Source: Synechococcales cyanobacterium GL140_1_metabinner_5_sub (lineage in GTDB: Bacteria; Cyanobacteriota; Cyanobacteriia; Cyanobacteriales; Chamaesiphonaceae). Taken from it: 64,000 nucleotides of DNA. Below, one piece after another: positions 53,363 through 63,148 of this stretch. The number at the start of each line of letters is the position of its first letter. Position 1 is the first letter of the stretch. The notes under the pieces are model-generated. The model was not told the DNA's origin. It saw only the letters and a list, made by a program, of their open reading frames with translations, and did no database searches. The DNA lies in NCBI GenBank assembly GCA_025359065.1, contig JANYHM010000115.1, positions 1-64,000 on the forward strand, in the 5' to 3' direction. A program made the position numbers and the translations under genes.

Positions 53363-55156
53363 CTAACCAGCCGCTGGCTTGGGCACATGGGTTGATCGAA
53401 CAGACAATTCTTTCAACTGCTGATCCGAAACCTGCGAAGGAGCATCGGTCAACACACATTTAGCTTGCTGAGTCTTCGGAAAGGCAATGACATCTCGAAT
53501 CGAATTTTCACCTACGAGCAGCATTACTAGCCGATCGAGGCCAAAGGCGATCCCACCATGTGGCGGAGTGCCATATTCAAAGGCTTCTAACAAAAAGCCA
53601 AATTTACTTTGAGCTTCTTCGTCACTGAGTCCGATTGCCTTAAATACCTGCTCCTGAAGCTCCCGCTGGAAGATCCGCACGCTGCCGCCACCAAGTTCGG
53701 TGCCGTTCAGCACCATATCGTAGGCTTGAGCGCGAGCTGTGGGCAGATCAGCCACATCCTCTGGTTTGGGAGCGGTGAAAGGATGGTGTAGGGCTTCTAG
53801 GCGATTTTCGTCGGCATTCCACTCAAACATGGGGAAGTCTGTGACCCACAGCAGATTCATCTGATTTTCATCAATCATTCCTAACTCTTTGCCAATTACT
53901 TGGCGCAGTCGATCGAGGGTTTTGTTTACCATCGCCGCATCCCCAGCTCCAAAGAGCAGCAGATCGCCGTTCTTGGCTCCGGTCATTTCCATTAGCTTTG
54001 CTTTGCTTTCGGGAGTCAAGCTGTCTTTAATCGCGCCGATCGTCTCCAAATCGCCATCTACAAACCGAATATAGGCTAAGCCCTTGGCTCCCATATCGCT
54101 GGCTTCTTTAAACAGGTTGCCACCGGGCTTAATGCGTACATTGGAGATAGTTTCGTTGCCGCCCGGAATTGGCAGTACCTTAACGATGCCACCAGCGGCG
54201 ATCGCGCCAGAAAATACTTTAAAACCAGAATCCTTAAAGATTTCGGATAAATCTACTAGCTCCAGACCAAAACGGGTATCGGGCTTATCGCAACCATAGC
54301 GATCTATGGCATCTTTATAGGTAATCTGGGGCAATGGCAGCGCCAAATCTACGCCTTTGATTTCTTTAAAAACATGAGAAATCAATCTTTCGTTTAAAGC
54401 CATGATTTGGTCTTGAGTCATAAAACTCATTTCCATGTCGAGCTGAGTGAATTCGGGCTGCCGATCGGCGCGTAAGTCCTCATCTCTAAAACAGCGCGCT
54501 ACTTGGTAGTAGCGATCGAACCCAGACACCATTAACATCTGCTTAAATAACTGGGGTGATTGGGGCAAGGCAAACCACTCGCCCGGATTCACCCGGCTGG
54601 GCAAGACAAAATCTCGCGCTCCTTCCGGGGTGGATTTGGTCAATATAGGAGTCTCGATTTCCATGAAGCCTTCTTGGTCTTCTAGAAAGCGACGCACGGC
54701 TTTGACTACTTGGTGACGGATTTGTAAGTTGTGGCTCATGCGCTCCCGGCGTAAATCTAAGTAGCGATAGCGCAGGCGTAATTCTTCGCGCACTGTTTCG
54801 TTTTCGCTGGCCGAGACTTGGAAAGGAAGCTGTTTCTGGACTTTGCTGAGGATCTCGATTTCTTCGGCGTAAACTTCAATATCGCCTGTGGCAATGCGAT
54901 CGTTGAAAGATTCGGCTGGTCTTTGGCTGACTTTGCCGGTAATGCGCAATACATATTCGCTGCGTAAGCCTTCGGCAAGATGATAGGAGTTGGGGGTGCG
55001 CTCTGGTTCGCTAACAATCTGCACTGAACCCGATCGATCGCGAATGTGCAGAAATATCACGCCGCCCAAATCGCGTCGTCTATCTACCCAACCACAGAGG
55101 GTGACGGTTTCGCCGATGTTTTTGTTGGAGAGGTGGCCGCAGTATTGGGTACGCAT
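53363..55156 (-). CDS. aspS: Aspartyl-tRNA synthetase
   Basis: This is a 597-residue class IIb synthetase of bacterial type. The N-terminal OB-fold anticodon-binding domain has [20 protein letters not shown]. Motif 1 is [17 protein letters not shown], and the flipping-loop/motif 2 region is [20 protein letters not shown] followed by [24 protein letters not shown] insert lies around residues 290-420, and motif 3 is [15 protein letters not shown]. Whether it is discriminating or non-discriminating cannot be settled here. No gene precedes it within 90 bases. Confidence 0.95.
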   Translation of the reverse strand: MRTQYCGHLSNKNIGETVTLCGWVDRRRDLGGVIFLHIRDRSGSVQIVSEPERTPNSYHLAEGLRSEYVLRITGKVSQRPAESFNDRIATGDIEVYAEEIEILSKVQKQLPFQVSASENETVREELRLRYRYLDLRRERMSHNLQIRHQVVKAVRRFLEDQEGFMEIETPILTKSTPEGARDFVLPSRVNPGEWFALPQSPQLFKQMLMVSGFDRYYQVARCFRDEDLRADRQPEFTQLDMEMSFMTQDQIMALNERLISHVFKEIKGVDLALPLPQITYKDAIDRYGCDKPDTRFGLELVDLSEIFKDSGFKVFSGAIAAGGIVKVLPIPGGNETISNVRIKPGGNLFKEASDMGAKGLAYIRFVDGDLETIGAIKDSLTPESKAKLMEMTGAKNGDLLLFGAGDAAMVNKTLDRLRQVIGKELGMIDENQMNLLWVTDFPMFEWNADENRLEALHHPFTAPKPEDVADLPTARAQAYDMVLNGTELGGGSVRIFQRELQEQVFKAIGLSDEEAQSKFGFLLEAFEYGTPPHGGIAFGLDRLVMLLVGENSIRDVIAFPKTQQAKCVLTDAPSQVSDQQLKELSVRSTHVPKPAAG

Positions 55157-55253
55157 ATCTTTCAGGCAGATGGGGTATGAATTTTAGCCTTACCATTATG
55201 TCTTATTTGGGTCGATTCAGTTATTCTTGAATAGCCCACCTCAATCAGAAACT

Positions 55254-55514
55254 ATGAGTAGACATACCCCTTACAACATCCAATTACAGGTTTCGCGGAT
55301 GTTTCAAGATGGACAGGCCATGTTTGCCAGCATTAAAGTCCAAGATTGGCTCAAAGAGCGCAGCGAAGATCCGGCAGACTACAGCATTACTTTCAACAAA
55401 AAACCTGCACCAGTCGGTTCCCGCGAAGTGCAGACAGTAGAAATTGTTCTAAAACGCAAAGATGGGGAGCCAGTGGCCGATTGGTTACTGTCACAGTTAG
55501 CCGGTGAAGGCTAA
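55254..55514 (+). CDS. Small conserved hypothetical protein (86 aa)
   Basis: This soluble alpha/beta protein contains YNIQLQVSRMFQDGQAMFAS, VQDWLKERSEDPADYSI and VQTVEIVLKRKDGEPVADWL. I use ATG 55254; a TTG at 55227 would add nine residues. The pattern of two beta-hairpins with a helix is compact and conserved-looking, with no cofactor motif. It is divergent from aspS. Function unknown. Confidence 0.6.
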   Translation: MSRHTPYNIQLQVSRMFQDGQAMFASIKVQDWLKERSEDPADYSITFNKKPAPVGSREVQTVEIVLKRKDGEPVADWLLSQLAGEG

Positions 55515-55635
55515 GTAAAGTCTAGTTCCAGTTCTATAGCGACCAGTAAAATTAAGGTTACTGTCATCTAGCGATTCTGATCAGTAGACACTTCATTAAC
55601 TCTTCGACCAATAGACAGAGTTTCGGCTCGCTAAG

Positions 55636-57186
55636 TTAGAGACGAATAACAGTAATCTGATGTCCTGCTGCGGTACCAGCTAACTCTGTAGCTATGCGAT
55701 CCTCCAATGCTGGGGCATTCTGACGACGATCGAAGATCACCAACCAGCCGCTGCTTTGGCTTAGCCGATTTAAGTAGCCCTCTAACTGCGGCAATCCTTT
55801 GGTCAGTGGATCGGCCTTGCCCGTGCGCCAGACCTTGAGTTCAATACCCAATATCACAGCACCATAGCGAAGACAAAGATCCATGCGATCGTGACCAATG
55901 GCATACTCCCGGCTCAAGGTACCACCGCCGTTCACTACTCGGTGCAGAAAGGCCATCATCACTAAATGTGGAGCAATTTCTGGATAGGAAGCACTCTTAA
56001 GCAAGGCTTCGCCGTGCTGTAGCCAAAAATCCATAAAAGTGTGGAGGAGCCGATCGACATCCAGCTCTCCATCACTAGTCAACCAGCTTGGTGAAATCTG
56101 CGGTAGCCCAGCCATGGGCGTGACTGCCAGCACCCGAGGCAATACTTCCCGGTAAATAGGATTGGCGATAGTTAGCCCTCCTAGGGGATCCATACGACAA
56201 AGACCCAAGTCTTGAACAAACTGAATATCTTCATTGGAAACATAACCTAACTCTAGCCCTGCCAACATGGGTTCTACAATAGCCTTCACTCGCTGCTCTT
56301 GCAAACGTTCAGCCAAACTATCAAGATGAGTATCTTGACGACGAATTAGGGTTTCTTTTGCCTTTTCCACCATGACTGGCGTGATGGCTACTGCTGGATC
56401 TGGGGCAATTTCTTCTGTTAATTCCTGTGCTAAGGCATTGACCAACCAAGGTTGGCCTTGGGTCAGGTCAAAGGCCAACTGCGTGGCTTCGGGTAAAAAT
56501 AACTGACCAGTATCATCAGTATGTTGTTGATATAACTCAGCAACCTCAGATTCATTAAAATTTCTGAGGGTTAGCGATCGGGCTTTGATATTGAAAGGGC
56601 TAGCGGTATGTAGCCTCTCTCTGCCGCCAGCGGACACTTTGTAGTCACGTACATCACGCATTCCGACTAAGCCCAGAGAGGCTGGAAAGTATGCGGGTCG
56701 GTCCGGGAAGCCATCGCGCAGTTGCCGGAGTACTGAAATTAATAGCTGGTTCTCTAAGGAGTCGATTTCGTCGATGAAGAGGGCGATCGGTCGGGGGGAT
56801 GCCTCCGCCCATTGAGTAAGAAAACGCTGAATTTTGTTACCTGCTGCATTCCCTCTCAAAGCTGGAGGATGTAATTCTGTTGGCAGTCGGCGGGTTAATG
56901 CTCGTTGCCAGGAGTCTAAAATAGCTTCCTCGGCCATGGCGATGTTGTCACTGAAGGGAGATCCAACTTCCACAGAAACCATGGCTGCGGTGTAGTCGCC
57001 GCTGGCGGTGAGCTGCTGGGCGAGGTTGAGCATGGTGGTGGTTTTGCCTACTTGGCGCGGGGCGTGGATTACGAAGTAGCTTTCATCTTTAATGAGGCTG
57101 TGTAATTCTGGCAACCGTGTTGCGGGCGCTAGCATGTAGTGTTTTCCACTGCGGCAGGGGCCAGCGGTATTGAACCGGCGAGTCAT
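55636..57186 (-). CDS. AAA-type ATPase with C-terminal PD-(D/E)XK nuclease-like domain
   Basis: In this 516-residue protein, residues 1-300 form an AAA-like domain: P-loop HAPRQVGKTTTMLNLAQQL, Walker B PIALFIDEIDSLENQLLISV, sensor GLVGMRDVRDYKVSAGG and TQGQPWLVNALAQEL. A winged-helix-like middle follows (IEPMLAGLELGYVSNEDIQF). The C-terminal part resembles the PD-(D/E)XK_9/DUF1703 type: GHDRMDLCLRYGAVILGIELKVW (D and ExK), then LPQLEGYLNRL and WLVIFDRR. Proteins with this order are widespread and multicopy; a role in DNA handling or mobile-element control is often proposed but unproven. It is monocistronic. Confidence 0.8.
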   Translation of the reverse strand: MTRRFNTAGPCRSGKHYMLAPATRLPELHSLIKDESYFVIHAPRQVGKTTTMLNLAQQLTASGDYTAAMVSVEVGSPFSDNIAMAEEAILDSWQRALTRRLPTELHPPALRGNAAGNKIQRFLTQWAEASPRPIALFIDEIDSLENQLLISVLRQLRDGFPDRPAYFPASLGLVGMRDVRDYKVSAGGRERLHTASPFNIKARSLTLRNFNESEVAELYQQHTDDTGQLFLPEATQLAFDLTQGQPWLVNALAQELTEEIAPDPAVAITPVMVEKAKETLIRRQDTHLDSLAERLQEQRVKAIVEPMLAGLELGYVSNEDIQFVQDLGLCRMDPLGGLTIANPIYREVLPRVLAVTPMAGLPQISPSWLTSDGELDVDRLLHTFMDFWLQHGEALLKSASYPEIAPHLVMMAFLHRVVNGGGTLSREYAIGHDRMDLCLRYGAVILGIELKVWRTGKADPLTKGLPQLEGYLNRLSQSSGWLVIFDRRQNAPALEDRIATELAGTAAGHQITVIRL

Positions 57187-57366
57187 GGGTCTGAGGGGCT
57201 AGGGTATCTTTGATGTTAACGCAAAATTCTAATGGTAAAAACTTAGCAATATCAAAATCGGTGTGTACCGTTGGCTCATTTTGTGATATCGCTGCCCATT
57301 ATGGCTTTTAAATCGTTATCCAATCACTGCCTGATGCGGCTTATCGAGAATGGTGCAAGATCTGAG

Positions 57367-59499
57367 CTAAGTTTGATAGATTTGCCACATTTGTTCATAG
57401 GCTTTTTCCATCTCTAAAGTGAAATCATGGGCATTCCATAGTGGAGATGTCCAGCGGGCGGCCAAGAGTTTGGTCGATACTTGTTGGCGTAGGTTCTGAT
57501 CTTTGCCCAGCTTCACTCCCCACTCAATATATCCAGCGATCGAATCCCCAATACCTTCGGTAATACCGGCACAGGTCATAAAAGCATAGCTGTTTCTAGC
57601 AGCGAACTGTTTACCAATGGTAGTAACCATTGGAATTCCTAGCCATAAGGTTTCTAATGTAGTCGTTGCGCCGTTGTAGGGAAAAGTATCTAATACCACG
57701 TCAGCAATCTGTAAATTGGCGCGATGGGTCTCTTCGTTGGGGTCTTCGTCCAAGAAACGAATTCTTGACCATTCCAAGCCAGCCTCTGCTGCCAAAGAGC
57801 GATATAGACGCAGAGCAGTATCTTCATCCATGCGGGTTTTGACTAACAAATAGCTATTGGGTACTTGTTGCACTATTTGCATTTGCGCCAAAATATTGGT
57901 GGCATTTAGCTTGTAGCCTTTTTGGGCACTGAAATAAATCACTGCATCTGATGGGATGTTTAGGCTCGATCGAGATATCGTAGCTATGCCGACTTCAAAA
58001 CCATCTACTGCTAAGTAGGTTTGAGGCAAGCGCCAGATTTTTTCGCTGTAATATGATTGTGCATCGGCTGGTAAGACTTGTGGATCAGCAATATAGTAAT
58101 CAATTTCGGCACAGCCAGAAGCATCCCAACCCAACCAAGTTACTTGTACTGGGGCAGCTCTGCGCGCCATAACTTCATAGGTAATGCTAGAAGTAATGCT
58201 ATCGACATCTATTAAAATATCTATTTGATCTTGACGAATCAAGGCAGCGATTTCGGCAGAATCGTTGTTGAGATAATAGTTAGCAGTAGATTTACTGGCA
58301 AACCACTGAGCATTGAAAACATTGCGTTCGGGAGTATTTACGTTATAGGTAAAAATCTCGAATTTCTCTTGATTATGATACTGCCACAGCCAGCGACTTA
58401 ACCAACCAACTGAATGAGAACGAAGAGTTCCGCCAATATAGCCAATCCTTAAAATCCCAGGCTTCTTTTGGTGTTTAGGTTCTGCTGGACACGGGGGAGG
58501 TGAACCTGCTTCTACTTTCAAGCAAGCTTGATATAATTGGCCAGCACGATTTTGATAGTCATGGTTTTCGGCGGGTGAATCTTGCAGATAAGGGAAAAAG
58601 CCGGTCGTGCTAATGATCGATTTACAGTTCTCTAAATTCATTTCTGGGGGAGGATCCTGCAAAATCTGATCTACCAAGCTGCGATAGGCGGGCATGATAG
58701 CTGCCACTTGCTCAAAATCGCTGGCTTCGAGCAAAGCCCTTGTCCATAAATAATAGCCGCGCACTTTTTCTAGATTGGTAACACAGCCTTTGTAATATCT
58801 TTGAGCCATTTTGGCGCTATCTGCATAGCGATTTACTCGCGGATATGTAACAGAGAGAAAGTGCATTAAGCTTAAATGCTGGGGAAACAGCTCTAGGCAA
58901 TATTCAGCAACGGAAATGCCTGGATCTGTCAAGAATGGAAAGCCTGGACCAAAAGCCCTTACCAGCATTGTACTCAGGAGTTCGTCTGCTCGATCGCTAT
59001 ACTGCAAACAATTTAAAACCTGGGAGATATTTTTAGTACAGATCACCCCCAGCATTTTACTAAAAGCTGCTGCTAACAGGAGCTGATTAATCTCCTCTTC
59101 TTCAGCAATAGCCTCAGCTAGTTGCCATTCCAAAATTTGTTCGGGATGTAGTTGGGTACAGCAATCTGTCAGCAACACTAGCTGTAAAATATTTTCTAGG
59201 CAAGTACTATTAAGTTGCTGAAAGTACTCTCTTAATATCAATGCCCCTCGATAGTTGCGTAGCTCAGTCTGTTGTTGAGCCGCAATCAGCAAAGTGTTTC
59301 CTAGGTCGGCAGCTAACTGGGCGGCGGTTTCTTCGTCAGCCGCATTGGCCAAAGGTGTAAACCAAGTGGCATCAGCTTCTGCCAAATTATTATTTAGAGC
59401 ATAAGAAATTCCTAGCCACCAATAGTTGCTAGCCAAATCGCTCTTGGCGATCGCGGCTTTGTAACGAGAAATCTGTTTGGAGATAGATGGGGCAATCAT
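57367..59499 (-). CDS. SPINDLY-type O-linked N-acetylglucosaminyltransferase family protein (GT41)
   Basis: In this 710-residue protein the N-terminal ~340 residues are helical and TPR-like but degenerate. The catalytic GT41 domain follows: GYIGGTLRSHSVGWLSRWLW, YNVNTPERN, QDQIDILIDVDSITSSITYE, RRAAPVQVTWLGWDASG, IDYYIADPQVLPADAQSYYS, RIRFLDEDPNEETHRANLQI and DVVLDTFPYNGATTTLETLW. GT41 enzymes transfer GlcNAc or fucose to Ser/Thr of proteins. Cyanobacterial members are numerous, and some act on surface proteins or pilins. The gene stands alone; the target is unknown. The usual HxxDLSDHP-like His motif is modified (RSHSVGWLS), which is common in bacterial relatives. Confidence 0.85.
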   Translation of the reverse strand: MIAPSISKQISRYKAAIAKSDLASNYWWLGISYALNNNLAEADATWFTPLANAADEETAAQLAADLGNTLLIAAQQQTELRNYRGALILREYFQQLNSTCLENILQLVLLTDCCTQLHPEQILEWQLAEAIAEEEEINQLLLAAAFSKMLGVICTKNISQVLNCLQYSDRADELLSTMLVRAFGPGFPFLTDPGISVAEYCLELFPQHLSLMHFLSVTYPRVNRYADSAKMAQRYYKGCVTNLEKVRGYYLWTRALLEASDFEQVAAIMPAYRSLVDQILQDPPPEMNLENCKSIISTTGFFPYLQDSPAENHDYQNRAGQLYQACLKVEAGSPPPCPAEPKHQKKPGILRIGYIGGTLRSHSVGWLSRWLWQYHNQEKFEIFTYNVNTPERNVFNAQWFASKSTANYYLNNDSAEIAALIRQDQIDILIDVDSITSSITYEVMARRAAPVQVTWLGWDASGCAEIDYYIADPQVLPADAQSYYSEKIWRLPQTYLAVDGFEVGIATISRSSLNIPSDAVIYFSAQKGYKLNATNILAQMQIVQQVPNSYLLVKTRMDEDTALRLYRSLAAEAGLEWSRIRFLDEDPNEETHRANLQIADVVLDTFPYNGATTTLETLWLGIPMVTTIGKQFAARNSYAFMTCAGITEGIGDSIAGYIEWGVKLGKDQNLRQQVSTKLLAARWTSPLWNAHDFTLEMEKAYEQMWQIYQT

Positions 59500-59846
59500 G
59501 ATCTGAGCTAGAGCGGCTGTGATGTTATGGTACCCGCCTGCTTGATCGGTGAATATGTAGAAAATACGGAGCTGTACGAAATAAAATAAAATGGCAACAG
59601 TAAATATACTGACAGCTCAATGATTATTAAGATTGATTAAAAATTGCTGAGACAGCTCTTGATTATGATAGCTGATTTAACCAATTGCGATGGTACAGAC
59701 TGAGTTTCAGCAGATTTCCTCACAAGTTCCTCAACTTTTTACTCTAGCGTATAGAGATATTCCCGATAGATTGCGCTCCAGACTAGATAAATAATCACCA
59801 GCTTATTTGAGGTGCAATCATTTCAACAAGCAGGAGCAATGTGTTG
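59500..59846. other. Intergenic region with one possible 34-codon frame
   Basis: These ~350 AT-rich bases lie between the GT41 gene and a small plus-strand gene. ATG 59690 to TAA 59792-59794 encodes MVQTEFQQISSQVPQLFTLA plus RDIPDRLRSRL, which looks protein-like but has no ribosome-binding site that I can see. AGGAG at 59832-59836 serves the following gene. No other element is supported. Confidence 0.35.
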
Positions 59847-60131
59847 ATGTTAAAACTTACTGAAATGAATGTTGATGACCTAAATAAGCTGAAGCAGTTG
59901 CGAATGGAGCGTCTTATTGGCATATTTTCTTCGAGCTTGCCATTTTGCCTCATTCAGATTGATGATGAGAACGTTTTATCTATTCACTGTCATCATGCTG
60001 GAGTTATGAATGGGCTAATCAGCGAACTAGAAGATCTATGTTACTATGCCTGTCTGATTGCTGGTGTGAAATTTATTTCATTGCATTCGCTTCAGAGAGA
60101 AATCTTACGTGTTGATGCTTTTATACTGTAA
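59847..60131 (+). CDS. Small hypothetical protein (94 aa)
   Basis: This compact protein contains MNVDDLNKLKQLRMERLIG, FSSSLPFCLIQIDDENVLSI and CHHAGVMNGLISELEDLCYY, and ends LQREILRVDAFIL. CAGGAGCAAT precedes the start. GTG 59841, TTG 59844 and ATG 59847 are all possible starts within two codons of each other, and ATG is chosen. It lies about 110 bases upstream of the first FAD oxidoreductase on the same strand and may be co-transcribed. No family recognised; the alternation of strands and helices suggests a small alpha/beta fold. Confidence 0.55.
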   Translation: MLKLTEMNVDDLNKLKQLRMERLIGIFSSSLPFCLIQIDDENVLSIHCHHAGVMNGLISELEDLCYYACLIAGVKFISLHSLQREILRVDAFIL

Positions 60132-60241
60132 GCAAAATATATTTAGAGAGCGGCAAGCTACTTAGGAGTAATGTTTCTAATGATTACTGCCTTTAAACAT
60201 CTGGATATTTGAGAAATTATAAATTGTTGAGTAACAAAGCC

Positions 60242-61774
60242 ATGAAAACAGATTATTTAATAGTAGGAAGTGGTTTGTCGGCCTTGGTTTTTGGGGCGTT
60301 AATGGCCAAGGCTGGTAAAAAGGTGCAAATGTTAGAAGCTCATGAGCATCCGGGTGGATTTGGTCATAGTTTTACTATGGCCAAAAAATACACTTTTAAT
60401 GCACAGCTTCACTATGTCTGGGATTGTGGTGAGGGAGATACGGTTGATCGGGTACTAAAAAAACTCCAGCTCGATCAAGAGGTGACTTTCGATCGCTACG
60501 ATCCTAATGGTTTCGACCACATGCGAATGCCCAACTATGCCATCGATATTCCTAGTGATAATACCGAATTGGTAAAGCGTCTGGTGACTTTGTTTCCCCA
60601 AGATTCTCATCAAATACAGCAATTTGTAGCTGAGATTCAAAAGGTGCGTGCAGGACTGCGATATTTATCACCACCGGTGCAACCCTTAGAACTTTTGCGC
60701 CATATCGGCGAAGTGTGTTGTGCAATACAATACTTAAATAGTACCTTACAGGATGTCTTCGACAAGTTTAAAATTCCCCAAGCTGCTCAAACTTTGTTGG
60801 CATTACAATGGCCAGATTTTCTGCTGCCGCCTGCTCAGTTGTCTTTTTATGCTTGGCTAATTTTGTTTTCTGGCTACCAGGCTGGAGCTTTTTATCCCAC
60901 CAAGCATTTTGAACAGGTAATTGATGCTTTGGTGCAAATCATTACAGATAATCATGGTCAGGTACTGCTGAATCATGAAGTCACCGATTTCTTGTTGGTA
61001 GATACTACGGTTACTGGGGTGCAGGCGATCGATTTACTCACCAATGAATCTCAGCAGTATATGGCTGACACAGTTATTTGCAATATCGATCCCAAAAAAG
61101 CGGCTGGAATGATTGGGCTAGAAAAATTCTCTCGGACTGTACAGAAGAAGCTCGATTATGACTATTCGCCTTCTAATTTTATGGCTTACTGTGTAGTACA
61201 GGGCATTAATCTTAAAGATTATGGTTTTGGTAAATGGAATACTTTCCATACTGGCGATCAAGATCTCAATGTGGCCTTCGATCGCATGTACACCGATCAG
61301 GACTATAGTAACCCTAGTTTTGCTATTACCACGCCTAGTTTATTGACCACTTATGGCGGTGATTGTCCGACCGACTGTCAGATTATTGAGTTTTTGACTG
61401 TGGCTAACTACGGATATTTTAAAACTCTTAAACATTGTGATCCCAAGGCTTACCGCCAGAAAAAGGAGGAAATTTTGGAATCCATTTTAGATGTGGTGGA
61501 GCGGGAATATATCCCGAATTTGCGAGAGCACTTGGTTTTCAAGATTTCTGGTAGCCCCACGACTAACGAAGATTTTTGTAATTGTCCAGAGGGAAACTCT
61601 TATGGCTCTAGTTTGACACCAAAAAATATGGGAATCGATCGACTTAATCATCAAACTTCGTTAAATAATTTCTACTTCTGCAACGCTTCCTCTGGTTATC
61701 CCGGCTTTGCCCCAACTTTCTGGACAGGAGCTTTGTTATACCAAAGACTATCAGGAGATCTGATTCTTGCTTAG
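60242..61774 (+). CDS. FAD-dependent oxidoreductase of the CrtISO/phytoene-desaturase-like family
   Basis: This is a 510-residue flavoprotein. The N-terminal dinucleotide fold is DYLIVGSGLSALVFGALMAK, with the third Gly replaced by Ala, followed by MLEAHEHPGGFGHSFTMAKK. Central FAD/substrate parts include VTGVQAIDLLTNESQQYMAD and TVICNIDPKKAAGMIG. The C-terminal FAD motif YFCNASSGYPGFAPTFWTGA is in the position used by carotenoid isomerases and desaturases. The start at 60242 fits the family; an upstream frame to 60209 does not. It is probably an isoprenoid- or fatty-acyl-acting isomerase, desaturase or saturase. The true CrtH cannot be distinguished from its paralogues. A second FAD oxidoreductase follows. 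Confidence 0.8.
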   Translation: MKTDYLIVGSGLSALVFGALMAKAGKKVQMLEAHEHPGGFGHSFTMAKKYTFNAQLHYVWDCGEGDTVDRVLKKLQLDQEVTFDRYDPNGFDHMRMPNYAIDIPSDNTELVKRLVTLFPQDSHQIQQFVAEIQKVRAGLRYLSPPVQPLELLRHIGEVCCAIQYLNSTLQDVFDKFKIPQAAQTLLALQWPDFLLPPAQLSFYAWLILFSGYQAGAFYPTKHFEQVIDALVQIITDNHGQVLLNHEVTDFLLVDTTVTGVQAIDLLTNESQQYMADTVICNIDPKKAAGMIGLEKFSRTVQKKLDYDYSPSNFMAYCVVQGINLKDYGFGKWNTFHTGDQDLNVAFDRMYTDQDYSNPSFAITTPSLLTTYGGDCPTDCQIIEFLTVANYGYFKTLKHCDPKAYRQKKEEILESILDVVEREYIPNLREHLVFKISGSPTTNEDFCNCPEGNSYGSSLTPKNMGIDRLNHQTSLNNFYFCNASSGYPGFAPTFWTGALLYQRLSGDLILA

Positions 61775-61822
61775 AGTGAATTCTCCGATCTATACATGAA
61801 CCTATTGTCGTACACAACCATA

Positions 61823-61851
61823 TTGTAGGGTGGGCACTGCCCACTCTACAA
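61823..61851. repeat. Palindromic GTAGGGTGGGCACTGCCCAC-type repeat, copy 2
   Basis: TTGTAGGGTGGGC and GCCCACTCTACAA flank ACT (one G-T mismatch). It is closely related to the copy at 35874-35908. It lies between the two FAD oxidoreductase genes, just upstream of the second gene's ribosome-binding site, and could attenuate or process the transcript. Confidence 0.7.
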
Positions 61852-61877
61852 CTACATCAGATGTTAGGGGGGTGATT

Positions 61878-63143
61878 ATGAAGATTGCAATTATCGGTGG
61901 TGGTGCTAGTGGAATGGTGACAGCTTATTTGTTAGATCAGCAAGGTCATCAGGTGACGGTGTTTGAGCGTGAAACATCTTTGGGTGGTCATATTCGCACT
62001 CTAAATCAAAATGTCCAGCCTAATAAATTCAACTGTAAGTTAACTTTAGAAAATGGGGTGCTGGAATTCCCTACTACTTTTCATAACTTTATGGCTTTAA
62101 TGGCTGAGCTAGGAGTGGAACTAGAGCCGGTGAATGTGGGTTCGGCACTGTTCATGAAAAATGGTAGTCATTATCTTTCTAAGGTGGCGATCGAACGTAA
62201 TTTTACGGGTTTAAATAAATTCTTAGAGTATGCTCAACTCCATTTACTATATTTGCGTTCGGCCAGTTTATTGCTTGCTGCCAGAACCTGGCGTATATTA
62301 GATTTTCGCAATCAGTCTATGGCCGAACACTTTAAAGATCCGGCTACTCGGAATACCTGGATGAAATTGTTTGCGATGTATAGTTATTCTATTCCTTATC
62401 CGTTGATTGATGACTGCCCAGCAGAACTGGTAATTCCTACTTTGCGGGATGATGTTTTTGTAGACTGGGTTAGGATTAAAGGCGGAGTGTATTCATATAT
62501 CCAAAAAATCCTCGATCGATTCCATGGCCAGGTTTTGACTGGAGTAGAAGTACTGGCTATTCGTCGTAATAAATTAGGGGCAACGGTAAAATTAGTTGGT
62601 GGTCATTCGCAGGAATTTAATAAGGTAGTGTTTGCGACACCTCCTGACCAAGTACTCAAACTATTGGCCGATCCGCATTTGGCAGAAGTACGCAGATTTG
62701 GGGCATGGCGTGGTAACTATGTGCAAACATTACTACACAAAGACACCAATATATATGAGCCTTACCATATTCAGAAAGGCTCAGAGTTTGATTTTTTTGA
62801 AACTGATGTTCTTCATGGAGAATGGGGGTATAATGCCAACCTCAATCAGCTTTGTGGCATCTCGTCACCAGTGCAGTACAACCTGGCTTTTAATTTAGAA
62901 AGCTTGATTAGGCCAGAGCAGATCCTGCATATTCAACAGCATCACACGCCCCTATATACCGTAGATGCTTTTCGCTATCGTCCAGAGGTAATCGCGACTA
63001 ATGGTGATTACCATACTTATCATGTAGGTGCTTATTTGGGTGATGGTTTACATGAAGGTGCAATTACTTCAGCTATTCGGGTAGCTGACTCGATCGCCAA
63101 TTACCAAAAGATCTCTAAACTTGTCTATGCCAATATTGGTTGA
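61878..63143 (+). CDS. FAD-dependent amine-oxidase-like oxidoreductase
   Basis: This is a 421-residue flavoprotein. The N-terminal FAD site is MKIAIIGGGASGMVTAYLLD followed by VTVFERETSLGGHIRTL. The substrate region includes LEFPTTFHNFMALMAELGVE, and VVFATPPDQVLKLLADP is the usual amine-oxidase/NAD(P)-binding_8 strand-turn. The C-terminal motif YHTYHVGAYLGDGLHEGAIT closes the FAD site. The family includes CFA-linked and squalene- or carotenoid-associated oxidoreductases; the substrate is unknown. The start at 61878 has GGGGGGTGATT before it. An in-frame extension to 61830 runs into the palindromic repeat and is rejected. Confidence 0.82.
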   Translation: MKIAIIGGGASGMVTAYLLDQQGHQVTVFERETSLGGHIRTLNQNVQPNKFNCKLTLENGVLEFPTTFHNFMALMAELGVELEPVNVGSALFMKNGSHYLSKVAIERNFTGLNKFLEYAQLHLLYLRSASLLLAARTWRILDFRNQSMAEHFKDPATRNTWMKLFAMYSYSIPYPLIDDCPAELVIPTLRDDVFVDWVRIKGGVYSYIQKILDRFHGQVLTGVEVLAIRRNKLGATVKLVGGHSQEFNKVVFATPPDQVLKLLADPHLAEVRRFGAWRGNYVQTLLHKDTNIYEPYHIQKGSEFDFFETDVLHGEWGYNANLNQLCGISSPVQYNLAFNLESLIRPEQILHIQQHHTPLYTVDAFRYRPEVIATNGDYHTYHVGAYLGDGLHEGAITSAIRVADSIANYQKISKLVYANIG

Positions 63144-63148
63144 TTCGT

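Noticed and set aside
53275-53463. 62-codon plus-strand frame between carA and aspS
   Set aside because: It overlaps the aspS 3' end antisense and has no protein-like features.
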